From assembly GCA_021793875.1 (NCBI GenBank), contig JAJYRX010000008.1:1-16307 (forward strand): a stretch of DNA of 16,307 nucleotides, written 5' to 3'. This DNA comes from Pseudomonadota bacterium. Lineage in GTDB: Bacteria > Pseudomonadota > Gammaproteobacteria > Burkholderiales > Burkholderiaceae_B. Position 1 is the stretch's first letter, and each line of letters begins with the position of its first letter. A program made the translations under genes and the position numbers. Positions 1 to 6,480 of this stretch are shown here, piece by piece. The notes under the pieces were generated by a model. That model saw only the letters and a program-made list of their open reading frames with translations. It was not told the DNA's origin and did no database searches.

Positions 1-437
1 TCTTTGGATATGCCATGGGCTATATAGTTTACGACATCAAGCCTGGAAACCCCTTGCTTTTGAAGAAAATATACAGCGTGGGAGTCTTTTTCACCATATA
101 TAGCAACCAATACATTTGCACCGGTTACTGGCTTTTTGTTTTGCCCGCTGGAGGACACATGCATAATTGCACGCTGAATTACACGCTGGAACCCTAATGT
201 TGGCTGAGTATCTGCCTCATCGGGGCCTGGTAATACGGGTGTATTTTCGGAAATTGCCTTACGCAAACTGTCTCGCAACTCATCAATATTTGCCATACAG
301 GCACGCAGCACCTCTACTGCCGCTGCGTTATCTAGTAAGGCTAGCAGTAAATGCTCAACGGTTATAAATTCGTGTCTAGCAGAGCGAGCCTCTACAAAGG
401 CCATATGCAGACTGACTTCAAGTTCTTCGGAAATCAC
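1..437 (-). CDS. clpA: ATP-dependent Clp protease ATP-binding subunit ClpA, N-terminal part
   Basis: ClpA is the AAA+ unfoldase that feeds substrates to ClpP and takes N-degron substrates from the adaptor ClpS. Only the first 145 or so residues lie in the window; the gene runs off the left edge. The visible protein begins MISEELEVSLHMAFVEARSA and continues with HEFITVEHLLLALLDN, a typical Clp N-terminal repeat (the domain that docks ClpS). The second repeat follows at about residues 80-145. The start is a GTG at 435-437, preceded three bases away by a strong Shine-Dalgarno sequence AGGAGGA (441-447). No ATG fits the conserved N-terminus. clpS lies 86 bases upstream on the same strand, the usual arrangement. 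The AAA+ modules cannot be seen, so the symbol rests on the N-domain and the clpS neighbour. Confidence 0.93.
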   Translation of the reverse strand, partial: MISEELEVSLHMAFVEARSARHEFITVEHLLLALLDNAAAVEVLRACMANIDELRDSLRKAISENTPVLPGPDEADTQPTLGFQRVIQRAIMHVSSSGQNKKPVTGANVLVAIYGEKDSHAVYFLQKQGVSRLDVVNYIAHGISK

Positions 438-523
438 GTTTCCTCCTGTATCGGAGTGAACAAATGTTCTTAAACAATTCTAATGCTTAGACTTACGGTA
501 GCATAATTATTCGAAGCTATACA

Positions 524-850
524 CTATTGGGCAGGGTTAATATCAACTGGTTCAATTATGCATTGCAACGGATGTTGATGCTGGTTTGCAGCTAGCATCA
601 CCATATCTACCTTTGTGGCCGCTATATCACGAGTATACACACCACAAATGCCACGTCCTTTGTGATGGATAGTGAGCATGATTCTAGTTGCCTCTTCTGG
701 GTTTTTCTTAAATATACGCTGCAATACCATCACAACAAAGTCCATAGGTGTGTAATCATCGTTGAGCATAACAACCTGATACATTGGCGGCGGCGCTACT
801 GTATCTTCCACCTGCTCTATCACTTCTGTTGTACCAATTCCCGTTTCCAT
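524..850 (-). CDS. clpS: ATP-dependent Clp protease adaptor ClpS
   Basis: ClpS binds the ClpA N-domain and delivers N-degron proteins to ClpAP in the cytoplasm. The 108-residue product has the family's normal size. A flexible N-terminal tail (about 1-22) is followed by the core beginning PPPMYQVVMLNDDYTPMDFV. The N-degron pocket residues are present: Asn30, Asp31, Asp32 and His62 in TIHHKG, aligning with E. coli Asn34, Asp35, Asp36 and His66. The ICGVYTRDIAATKV segment is also conserved. No clear Shine-Dalgarno sequence precedes the ATG at 848-850, but no better start exists. It is the first gene of a clpS-clpA unit and diverges from the cold-shock gene across a 214-base gap. Confidence 0.96.
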   Translation of the reverse strand: METGIGTTEVIEQVEDTVAPPPMYQVVMLNDDYTPMDFVVMVLQRIFKKNPEEATRIMLTIHHKGRGICGVYTRDIAATKVDMVMLAANQHQHPLQCIIEPVDINPAQ

Positions 851-1064
851 AATTGTTTTTTACTAAAACCTAGGGCTTTTGCCTACTAAAAGTTACCAAT
901 ACTAGTGGTTTCCATAGTTGACGACATAGGGTCAAATTAAGCATTATGACAGTATTCTGAGTGCTTGACAGTGTGCCGGCATGCCAGAATCCGTTGGGTT
1001 GTAAGTTTTATCACCTTGCATCCTAGTATTTAACATTTAGATAATTAGTCAAGAGGCAGTCCGC
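851..1064. other. Divergent intergenic region, clpS / cold-shock gene
   Basis: This 214-base gap must hold promoters for both clpS-clpA and the cold-shock gene. A perfect TTGACA lies at 965-970 on the plus strand, but no good -10 hexamer follows at 16-18 bases. TAGTAT at 1024-1029 is another possible -10, without a good -35. Two overlapping palindromes, TGCCGGCA (974-981) and GGCATGCC (978-985), sit just after the TTGACA. If transcription starts near here, the cold-shock mRNA would have a leader of some 40-90 bases, as is common in cspA-type genes. Promoter assignments here are weak. Confidence 0.4.
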
Positions 1065-1310
1065 ATGTCTGAAACAACTGCAACACCCCTGGAAAGCAAC
1101 GACAACAAGCTAACCGGAACAGTAAAATGGTTTAATGATGCCAAAGGGTTCGGGTTTATAACTCCGGACGACGGTGGTGAAGACCTTTTTGCACATTTTT
1201 CATCCATTCAAATGAACGGCTTTAAAACCCTTAAAGAAGGTCAGAAAGTTAGCTTTGAAATAGCTCAAGGCCCAAAAGGAAAACAAGCCCTTAATATTAC
1301 AGCGGCATAA
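1065..1310 (+). CDS. Cold-shock domain protein (CspA family)
   Basis: A small single-stranded RNA/DNA-binding protein acting as an RNA chaperone. The 81-residue product is one cold-shock domain (about residues 15-80) with RNP1 at KGFGFI (27-32) and RNP2 at DLFAHF (40-45), plus the TGTVKWFND opening. A polar 14-residue N-terminal extension (SETTATPLESNDNK) makes it longer than the usual 67-70 residues. The ATG at 1065 is preceded by AGAGG (1052-1056). It ends in a strong hairpin terminator (1358-1385). Several csp paralogues are usual in a genome, so I do not choose between cspA, cspD and others. Confidence 0.95.
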   Translation: MSETTATPLESNDNKLTGTVKWFNDAKGFGFITPDDGGEDLFAHFSSIQMNGFKTLKEGQKVSFEIAQGPKGKQALNITAA

Positions 1311-1340
1311 TAACAAAAACCATAAAGTACAATACTCAAA

Positions 1341-1859
1341 ATGCCAGCTCAGTTTATAAAAGCGGGGCTGCTTAGCCCCGCTTTTGCTATTAGCAGAAGA
1401 ATACACAAGTCATTATTAGCAATTGTATGCTTTTCTGCAGGTGTCTCATGGTGCGCTAACGTTCACCCTCAGGCGTTTAAACTTCCTGTCACAAAACTAC
1501 AAATAAATAACAAGGAAATTACAGCAGAGATTGCTAGCACCGAGCAAAGCCGTAATTACGGTCTTATGTTTAGAAATAAACTGGACAAAGACAACGGTAT
1601 GCTATTTGTATTCGAAAAACCAGCCATGCCGTGCTTCTGGATGAAGAATACACCATTACCGTTAACTATTGCCTTTATAGATAAAACCGGACTAATTACA
1701 GACTTGCATGACATGCCGCCCTACACTAAACAGAGCTTCTGCCCAAGTGTGCCTATTTTATATGCTCTTGAAATGAACCAAGGGTGGTTTGCGAATAATA
1801 ATATATCTATAGGTGCTAAAGTGGATGGCTTAAATAAAAAAAGCCCCGTTAGTAAATAA
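1341..1859 (+). CDS. DUF192 family protein, probably exported
   Basis: The function of this family (PF02643) is unknown. The 172-residue product has a DUF192 domain from about residue 51 to 165, with the characteristic GLMFRNKL, GMLFVFEKP and FWMKNTPLPLTIAFID motifs. Ahead of it, residues 17-44 look like a signal sequence (ISRR, then a hydrophobic run LLAIVCFSAGV ending near WCA), so export is inferred. The ATG at 1341 has no recognisable Shine-Dalgarno sequence. It is nevertheless the only ATG, GTG or TTG in frame before codon 76, which lies inside the domain. The first 15 codons overlap the cold-shock terminator and the last codons overlap the sodB terminator. A CTG at codon 10 or an ATT at codon 17 are the only alternative starts I can suggest. 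Family call is secure; the start is not. Confidence 0.85.
   Translation: MPAQFIKAGLLSPAFAISRRIHKSLLAIVCFSAGVSWCANVHPQAFKLPVTKLQINNKEITAEIASTEQSRNYGLMFRNKLDKDNGMLFVFEKPAMPCFWMKNTPLPLTIAFIDKTGLITDLHDMPPYTKQSFCPSVPILYALEMNQGWFANNNISIGAKVDGLNKKSPVSK
1358..1385 (+). terminator. Intrinsic terminator of the cold-shock gene, inside the next reading frame
   Basis: A perfect 12-bp stem, AAAAGCGGGGCT (1358-1369) with AGCCCCGCTTTT (1374-1385) around the tetraloop GCTT, ends in a short T run. It starts 47 bases after the cold-shock stop codon. It also falls within codons 6-15 of the DUF192 frame that begins at 1341. The near-symmetric A and T flanks mean it could work in either direction. Confidence 0.85.
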
Positions 1860-1868
1860 CAACGGGGC
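1836..1868 (-). terminator. Intrinsic terminator of sodB, overlapping the end of the DUF192 gene
   Basis: Read on the minus strand, GCCCCGTT (1861-1868) and AACGGGGC (1843-1850) form an 8-bp GC-rich stem with a 10-base loop, followed by seven T's (1836-1842). It lies 18 bases beyond the sodB stop. On the plus strand the stem is followed by CTCAAC with no T tract, so it should terminate only minus-strand transcription. Confidence 0.85.
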
Positions 1869-1885
1869 CTCAACATGGAATGTGC

Positions 1886-2461
1886 TTACATATTACCAGC
1901 AGCAAAATCCCAGTTCACCAGATTCCAGAAGTTTTCTAGATACTTAGGTCTTGCATTACGGTAATCAATGTAATAAGCGTGCTCCCAAACATCACACGTC
2001 AGCAAGGGAGTGTCATTGGTTGTTAATGGGGTTTCAGCATCATCGGTATTTACTATATCTAAAGTGCCGTCTTCCTTTTTAACCAACCATGTCCAGCCTG
2101 AGCCAAAATTACCCGCGGCGGCTTTGTTAAATTCTTCTTTGAACTTTTCAAAGCTACCCCATTTGGCATTTATTGCCTCAGCTAAAGCGCCAGTTGGCTC
2201 ACCACCGCCGTTTGGAGACAAACCATTCCAGTAAAAGGTGTGGTTCCAAACCTGAGCAGCATTATTAAAAAGGCCACCTGATGAGTTTTTAACAATTTCC
2301 TCTAGTGATTTGGATTCGTTTTCAGTACCTTTAACCAGATTATTCAAATTGGTTACATAGGTGGCATGATGCTTACCGTAGTGATATTCGAGCGTCTCTT
2401 TAGAAATATGTGGCTCCAGTGCATCTAATTCATAGGGCAAAGGAGGAAGCGTGAAAGCCAT
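1886..2461 (-). CDS. sodB: Superoxide dismutase [Fe]
   Basis: It converts superoxide to hydrogen peroxide and oxygen in the cytoplasm. The 191-residue length matches iron SODs of the SodB type. It begins MAFTLPPLPYELDALEPHIS. The four metal ligands are visible: His27 (EYHYGKHH), His74 (AAQVWNHTFYW), Asp157 and His161 (CDVWEHAYYIDY). Gln70 in AAQVWNHTFYW occupies the second-sphere position where Fe enzymes carry Gln, which favours Fe over Mn; metal use is an inference. The ATG has a good Shine-Dalgarno sequence AAAGGAAAA (2466-2474). It lies 59 bases downstream of xseA on the same strand and has its own possible promoter and terminator. Confidence 0.97.
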   Translation of the reverse strand: MAFTLPPLPYELDALEPHISKETLEYHYGKHHATYVTNLNNLVKGTENESKSLEEIVKNSSGGLFNNAAQVWNHTFYWNGLSPNGGGEPTGALAEAINAKWGSFEKFKEEFNKAAAGNFGSGWTWLVKKEDGTLDIVNTDDAETPLTTNDTPLLTCDVWEHAYYIDYRNARPKYLENFWNLVNWDFAAGNM

Positions 2462-2486
2462 AACATTTTCCTTTAATAAGTTAACT

Positions 2487-2513
2487 TTTATATTAGATAT
2501 ATTAACAGTTCAA
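2487..2513 (-). promoter_or_regulatory. Possible sodB promoter
   Basis: On the minus strand TTGAAC (2508-2513) is followed, 15 bases later, by TATAAA (2487-2492), in the gap between xseA and sodB. The spacing is shorter than the ideal 17 bases, so this is tentative. It would give sodB a transcript of its own of about 20 leader bases. Confidence 0.35.
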
Positions 2514-2520
2514 CAGATGA

Positions 2521-3870
2521 TCATAACAGGGAGCTGAGATCTGTAACAGTAACCCTAGCACTTCCTTGTTTGAACTCTACGTCAAGTACTTCACCTTGAG
2601 TTAGGTCTAGCGAGCTAGTGACGACACCTTTATTTTTACTCTTCACTATGGCATAACCTCGTCCTAGAACTCGCCTAGGATTAAGTGATTTAAGTACATT
2701 ATATAACCTAGCAAGATCGTGTTGTAGATTGCTCTTATTAGCATTTACGGTACTATCTAACCGTCTATGTAAGTTATCAACACGTTTAGAATGCTCGGCC
2801 ACATTAGGTAGTCTATAAGACAGCTCACCGCTAATCAAATTAAATTGGTTGCATGACTGCATATATGCAGACTGCATTGCAGAGTACATGCGATTTTTAA
2901 AAAAATACAATTCATCGCGCTGACGTTTAACACGATCTAGCGGAGACACCAACTTGAGCATAGACCTGTCTAGACGCATTGCAGCCTTATCAATAATATC
3001 AATGAAAACATCGTTTAGGTCTTTCTTTAAGCTTAGTAGCTCATCAACACAGTCTGCTCGAGACTTACAGACAAGTTCCGCCGCTGCAGTTGGAGTTGGT
3101 GCGCGCAAATCGGCAACAAAGTCTGCAATTGTAAAATCTGTCTCATGCCCTACTCCCGATATCACTGGAATAGGACAATTGAATATAGCTCTTGCAACAG
3201 ACTCATCATTAAAGCACCATAAGTCTTCAATGCTGCCACCTCCTCTAACAAGAAGTAGAGTCTCAGCAACGTTATGTGAAACAGCGGAGCTTATTGCAGA
3301 TGTTATGCCAAATGCCGCTCGCCCCCCTTGCACCGGCGAAGGATAAACAATAATTTTCACATGTGGCGCCCTGCGCTTAAGGGTACTTATTACATCCTGA
3401 AGCGCTGCTGCCTTGGTGGAGCTAATAACGCCAATAACTTTAGGATATTGATTTATTGTCTTTTTAGCATCTGCAGTGAACAAGCCCTCTTGTTCAAGCT
3501 TCTCTTTAAGCTGTAAAAACTGTTCATATAAGTTTCCGCGTCCTGCCCTGCGCATGATATCAACTTGAAGTTGAAAATCTCCGCGTGGTTCATACAACCC
3601 AACCGAACCATAAAAATCTAGTTTATCGCCCTCTTTTGGAATAAATCCTAATGGAATTGATCTAGAACGAAACATAACAGCACGAATCAATGCGTTATCA
3701 TCTTTAATAGAAAAATACCAATGACCCGAAGCTGCTTGTGTAAAGTTTGAGATTTCTCCAGTAACCCAAACTTTCCCGATTGAAGTACGTAAGAGTTGCG
3801 TAACAATACGGTTTAACTGACTTACCGTTAACACCCTTTCCTTATGGTTTTTATTTAAATTTATGCTCAT
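2521..3870 (-). CDS. xseA: Exodeoxyribonuclease VII large subunit
   Basis: XseA with several copies of the small subunit XseB forms exonuclease VII, which degrades single-stranded DNA from both ends and acts in repair. From the ATG at 3868-3870 the protein has 449 residues, close to the E. coli length. An N-terminal OB-fold (about 13-108) includes VWVTGEISNF and ASGHWYFSIKD. The catalytic region follows, with RGGGSIEDLW (209-218) and GVGHETDFTIAD (239-250). The C-terminal part is rich in charged helices and ends in the usual region with RVLGRGYAIV. A longer frame starting at TTG 3921 was not chosen: the extra 17 residues resemble no family N-terminus and TTGACA there looks like promoter DNA. 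xseB is not in the window. Confidence 0.95.
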   Translation of the reverse strand: MSINLNKNHKERVLTVSQLNRIVTQLLRTSIGKVWVTGEISNFTQAASGHWYFSIKDDNALIRAVMFRSRSIPLGFIPKEGDKLDFYGSVGLYEPRGDFQLQVDIMRRAGRGNLYEQFLQLKEKLEQEGLFTADAKKTINQYPKVIGVISSTKAAALQDVISTLKRRAPHVKIIVYPSPVQGGRAAFGITSAISSAVSHNVAETLLLVRGGGSIEDLWCFNDESVARAIFNCPIPVISGVGHETDFTIADFVADLRAPTPTAAAELVCKSRADCVDELLSLKKDLNDVFIDIIDKAAMRLDRSMLKLVSPLDRVKRQRDELYFFKNRMYSAMQSAYMQSCNQFNLISGELSYRLPNVAEHSKRVDNLHRRLDSTVNANKSNLQHDLARLYNVLKSLNPRRVLGRGYAIVKSKNKGVVTSSLDLTQGEVLDVEFKQGSARVTVTDLSSLL

Positions 3871-4079
3871 AAATATGTATTCACAGTATTTTTCTGTCCA
3901 CAGACAAATCAATTTTGTCAAGCCATGCGAAAATCAATGCATTCTTGAACATTTCTAATGTAACACAACACCTTATACATGCAACCCATTGATTTTAAAT
4001 GAGTTTCGCGAACACGTACTGTTGGTTAAAAATCAACCATTCAACCTCTAGCCCAATCATAACCAATGATTATGACAAT

Positions 4080-4114
4080 TTATACACATAATTATCCACA
4101 GCTTTTGTGGATAC
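4080..4114. promoter_or_regulatory. Cluster of three DnaA-box-like sequences
   Basis: TTATACACA (4080-4088) and TTATCCACA (4092-4100) both match the E. coli consensus TTATNCACA on the plus strand. TGTGGATAC (4106-4114) is a one-mismatch match in the opposite orientation. The second and third boxes form a perfect inverted repeat, TATCCACA-GCTTT-TGTGGATA (4093-4113). Whether DnaA binds here is an inference; nothing else in the window marks a replication origin. Confidence 0.5.
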
Positions 4115-4165
4115 TATGAATAAAACAATGCGCTAGCCATGACTATGAACACCTGCATGCGCTAG
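4113..4165 (+). repeat. Imperfect tandem duplication, period 29 bases
   Basis: ACTATGAA, seven variable bases, then ATGCGCTAG occurs at 4113-4136 and again at 4142-4165. The 8-base and 9-base arms are identical in both copies, and the 7-base centre differs almost completely. The second copy overlaps the candidate exbB promoter. Confidence 0.75.
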
Positions 4166-4168
4166 AAT
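4139..4168 (+). promoter_or_regulatory. Possible promoter of the exbB-kdsB operon
   Basis: ATGACT (4139-4144, four of six consensus bases) and TAGAAT (4163-4168, five of six) are 18 bases apart. The expected start of transcription, near 4175, leaves a short leader containing the AGGAG ribosome site. The assignment is tentative. Confidence 0.35.
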
Positions 4169-4198
4169 CATTCCTATAGTTAATTAGGAGTTATTGCT

Positions 4199-4807
4199 TT
4201 GCAACATATTCTGACCGCTGCCGGATGGCCTGTTTGGTTATTGGTGGCTACGTCTGTTCTTTGCCTGGCACTAATAATTGAACGTTCCTTATCACTTAGA
4301 CAAGCATATGTTCTGCCAGCAAGAATGACCGGTTACGCACTTGACCTTTACAGGCAGAATAAAGACTCACCTGAAGCAATTATTAGACTGGCATCACGGG
4401 CTCCACTAGGGCGTGTACTTGCCGAAGTTTTGGCAAACAGAGGGCAACCCGAGACATACAGAGTGTCAGCCATAGAGTCGGTGGGAAAAGATGTTGCGTT
4501 TAGGCTGAATCGATACCTACCAGCTCTTGCCACAATTGCAGTTATAGCACCATTGTTGGGGTTATTTGGTACCGTTATAGGAATGATAGAAATATTCGGG
4601 GCTTATACCCTTTCTGGAGGTGACCCTTCACAATTAGCTAGAGGTATATCCATGGCACTGTATAACACTGCTTTCGGAATAATCATAGCAATACCGGCTC
4701 TAGCTTTTCATAGAATGTTTCGAACTAAAGTAGATTTCTATCTACACCGTCTGGAGCAGGAAGCAAGTGCGCTAGACCGACTGATAAGCAATGAGTCGAC
4801 GTCATGA
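4199..4807 (+). CDS. exbB: MotA/TolQ/ExbB proton channel family protein
   Basis: This family forms the inner-membrane channel that uses the proton gradient to drive TonB- or Tol-type work at the outer membrane. The 202-residue product has three membrane segments at about 10-27, 108-130 and 150-171, the usual ExbB/TolQ layout, with the conserved APLLGLFGTVIGMIEIF and ALYNTAFGIIIAIPAL stretches. Translation is taken from TTG 4199 because AGGAG (4186-4190) lies 8 bases upstream and the membrane helix follows directly. Its stop overlaps exbD by four bases (ATGA). No tonB or tolA is seen; the neighbours are lipid A and Kdo genes. TolQ is an alternative label, but the absence of tolA, tolB and pal favours ExbB. 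Confidence 0.9.
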   Translation: MQHILTAAGWPVWLLVATSVLCLALIIERSLSLRQAYVLPARMTGYALDLYRQNKDSPEAIIRLASRAPLGRVLAEVLANRGQPETYRVSAIESVGKDVAFRLNRYLPALATIAVIAPLLGLFGTVIGMIEIFGAYTLSGGDPSQLARGISMALYNTAFGIIIAIPALAFHRMFRTKVDFYLHRLEQEASALDRLISNESTS

Positions 4808-5217
4808 ACTTCCGACCTAACACCACAGAGGAGGCGCTTGAAATAAACCTAGTTCCACTTATTGATGTGCTTCTTGTGGTTCTTATATTTCTTGCCGCTA
4901 CTACAACATTCACAAAACAGTATCATATGGAAGTTAACTTGCCACAAGCAACAGCATCTTCTAACGATATCCCCGGCATGACAATAACCATTTCTCGCGA
5001 TGGTGCATATATGATTAACAACCGATCATTACAGGGCAGTTCATCCAGGGAAATATCAAATGTAATAGCTGAAACTGCTAAAAGTACTCCTACTAACGAA
5101 CTTATAATCAACGCCGATGCCCAGGCCACTCACGAGGCCGTAACTAAAATAATGGAAGCTGCATCTATGGCTAATATTCAAAAGGTTTACTTTGCCACTC
5201 AAAGGGGGTCAAATTGA
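4804..5217 (+). CDS. exbD: ExbD/TolR family biopolymer transport protein
   Basis: It is the partner of the preceding channel protein. The 137-residue product has a short cytoplasmic N-terminus, a single membrane helix at about 15-35 (INLVPLIDVLLVVLIFLAA) carrying the conserved proton-linked Asp21, and a periplasmic domain. The C-terminal half includes the usual LIINADAQATHEAVTKIMEA segment. The ATG overlaps the exbB stop as ATGA, and its own stop overlaps the lpxK start, so the three genes should be translationally coupled. Confidence 0.93.
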   Translation: MNFRPNTTEEALEINLVPLIDVLLVVLIFLAATTTFTKQYHMEVNLPQATASSNDIPGMTITISRDGAYMINNRSLQGSSSREISNVIAETAKSTPTNELIINADAQATHEAVTKIMEAASMANIQKVYFATQRGSN

Positions 5218-6263
5218 CTTTGAAAGCAAAGTTAGAACAACTTGCGCACAGAGTTTGGTCAAGCATAAATCCAATTAGCATTGCTCTTACTCCACTGTCA
5301 TGGATTACGGCACGTGTTATAAAGCGCAAGCATAAAACCTATCTACATAATCCAGGCTGGCACCCTAACGTACCAGTAATAATAGTTGGAAACATTTTCG
5401 TTGGTGGTACTGGAAAAACACCCGTGGTTATATCTCTAACCCAAACACTTTTTGAAAAAGGATGGCGGCCAGGTGTCGTAAGCCGCGGCTATGGAGTAAA
5501 GTCTACTGGTAAAGCCCAGGCCGGACGTGGAAGGCTTGACCCAAACACTTTTGGCGATGAACCTGCTCTGATCAGTAGCCGCACTAATGTACCTGTGTCC
5601 GTTCACCCTAAACGAGTAGAAGCAGTACAGCTCCTTCTTAAAGAGTATCCTGAGACAAATGTAATAATTTCTGATGACGGGCTTCAGCATCTGCAATTGG
5701 ATCGCGATATTGAAATTATTGTTCAAGACTCTAGAGGTATAGGAAACGGTCTTCTCCTACCGGCAGGGCCTCTACGTGAACCAGAGCAACGACTCAATCA
5801 AGCAGACGTCATAATAACTAACCAGCTATCTATACCTGATCAACAAGACAAAGCTGACGACAATAGCATTAGGCTTAAACCATATCAAACAACCATGATG
5901 CTTAAACCAACTTATGCCATGCATATTTCTACTGGCAAACGAATACAGTGGGAAGAATGGTTGGTAAAACACATAGATACACCTATCGCAGCTGTAGCAG
6001 GTATAGGACACCCCAAACGATTCTTCGCTATGCTGGCTAACCTTGACATTCAAATAGGGTTCACTCGCACCCTACCCGATCATGGCAAAATTACACAATC
6101 TGATTTTCAGGATATTAATCAGGAAATAATTGTTGTTACAGCTAAAGATGCCATCAAGTGCGACAATATAAATGATGATAGAGTTTGGTCTATAGAGGTT
6201 GAGCCGGTATTTTCAAACCCAGACTGGATTGACCACATCACACGACGTTTAGCCCAACTATAG
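5214..6263 (+). CDS. lpxK: Tetraacyldisaccharide 4'-kinase
   Basis: LpxK phosphorylates the 4' position of the tetraacyldisaccharide 1-phosphate to make lipid IVA, on the inner face of the inner membrane. The 349-residue product has an N-terminal hydrophobic region (about 18-35), a P-loop GNIFVGGTGKT (59-69), SRGYG (90-94), GDEP (114-117) and SDDGLQH (153-159), all family landmarks. The TTG at 5214 overlaps the exbD stop (TTGA) and has GGGGG at 5204-5208 upstream. A second TTG, at 5220, would shorten it by two residues. ycaR and kdsB follow, both in the same outer-membrane lipid pathway neighbourhood. Confidence 0.96.
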   Translation: MTLKAKLEQLAHRVWSSINPISIALTPLSWITARVIKRKHKTYLHNPGWHPNVPVIIVGNIFVGGTGKTPVVISLTQTLFEKGWRPGVVSRGYGVKSTGKAQAGRGRLDPNTFGDEPALISSRTNVPVSVHPKRVEAVQLLLKEYPETNVIISDDGLQHLQLDRDIEIIVQDSRGIGNGLLLPAGPLREPEQRLNQADVIITNQLSIPDQQDKADDNSIRLKPYQTTMMLKPTYAMHISTGKRIQWEEWLVKHIDTPIAAVAGIGHPKRFFAMLANLDIQIGFTRTLPDHGKITQSDFQDINQEIIVVTAKDAIKCDNINDDRVWSIEVEPVFSNPDWIDHITRRLAQL

Positions 6264-6285
6264 CCATAAAACTTAAGGAGCTCCT

Positions 6286-6459
6286 ATGGAAGCAAACCTA
6301 TTGAACGTTTTGGTTTGTCCGGTGTGCAAATCAAAACTAAATTATAAAAAAGGTGATGAAGAGCTTATTTGTAAGTCTGATAAAATAGCATTCCCCATAC
6401 GCGACGGAATACCAATCATGTTGGAATCGGAAGCACGTGCACTTGATGGCACTAATTAG
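6286..6459 (+). CDS. ycaR: Trm112/YcaR family small zinc-ribbon-like protein
   Basis: A 57-residue protein beginning MEANLLNVLVCPVCKSKLNY, with a CPVC motif at 11-14, a further Cys29, and the family's FPIRDGIPIML segment at 36-46. YcaR homologues lie between lpxK and kdsB in many proteobacteria; their bacterial function is not established. It starts at ATG 6286 with AAGGAG (6275-6280) five bases upstream. It sits 22 bases after lpxK and 21 bases before kdsB. The Shine-Dalgarno sequence is part of a 10-base palindrome AGGAGCTCCT (6276-6285). Confidence 0.93.
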   Translation: MEANLLNVLVCPVCKSKLNYKKGDEELICKSDKIAFPIRDGIPIMLESEARALDGTN

Positions 6460-6480
6460 TGAATATAAAAGAATAAAATC

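Larger units (their letters stand above)
3871..4198. other. Divergent intergenic region, xseA / exbB
   Basis: No credible gene lies in these 328 bases. Going rightward it contains: a palindrome GACAAA-TCAAT-TTTGTC (3903-3919) beside a minus-strand TTGACA; a 10-bp inverted repeat AAAATCAATG / CATTGATTTT (3930-3939 and 3987-3996); a palindrome AATCAT-AACCA-ATGATT (4055-4071); three DnaA-box-like sequences (4080-4114); an imperfect tandem duplication with period 29 (4113-4165); a possible exbB promoter; and a Shine-Dalgarno sequence AGGAG (4186-4190). The stretch is AT-rich, especially 4065-4100. Confidence 0.75.

Noticed and set aside
15..367. Two small plus-strand frames opposite clpA
   Set aside because: They overlap the conserved clpA N-domain on the other strand and show no ribosome site or domain.
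965..993. Complete cold-shock gene promoter from TTGACA at 965
   Set aside because: No acceptable -10 hexamer follows at 16-18 bases; only the -35-like sequence is supported.
2954..3346. 130-residue open frame on the plus strand inside xseA
   Set aside because: It is antisense to a well-conserved gene, serine-rich and low in motif content, with no recognisable domain: a shadow of the xseA codons.
3871..3921. Longer xseA start at TTG 3921
   Set aside because: The added 17 residues match nothing in the family, the codon overlaps a TTGACA promoter-like hexamer, and ATG 3870 gives the normal length.
3871..4198. Replication origin at the DnaA-box cluster
   Set aside because: Only three boxes, no dnaA, dnaN, rpmH, gidA or parA genes nearby, and no way to see genome skew from this window. 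Kept as a finding about DnaA boxes but not called an origin.
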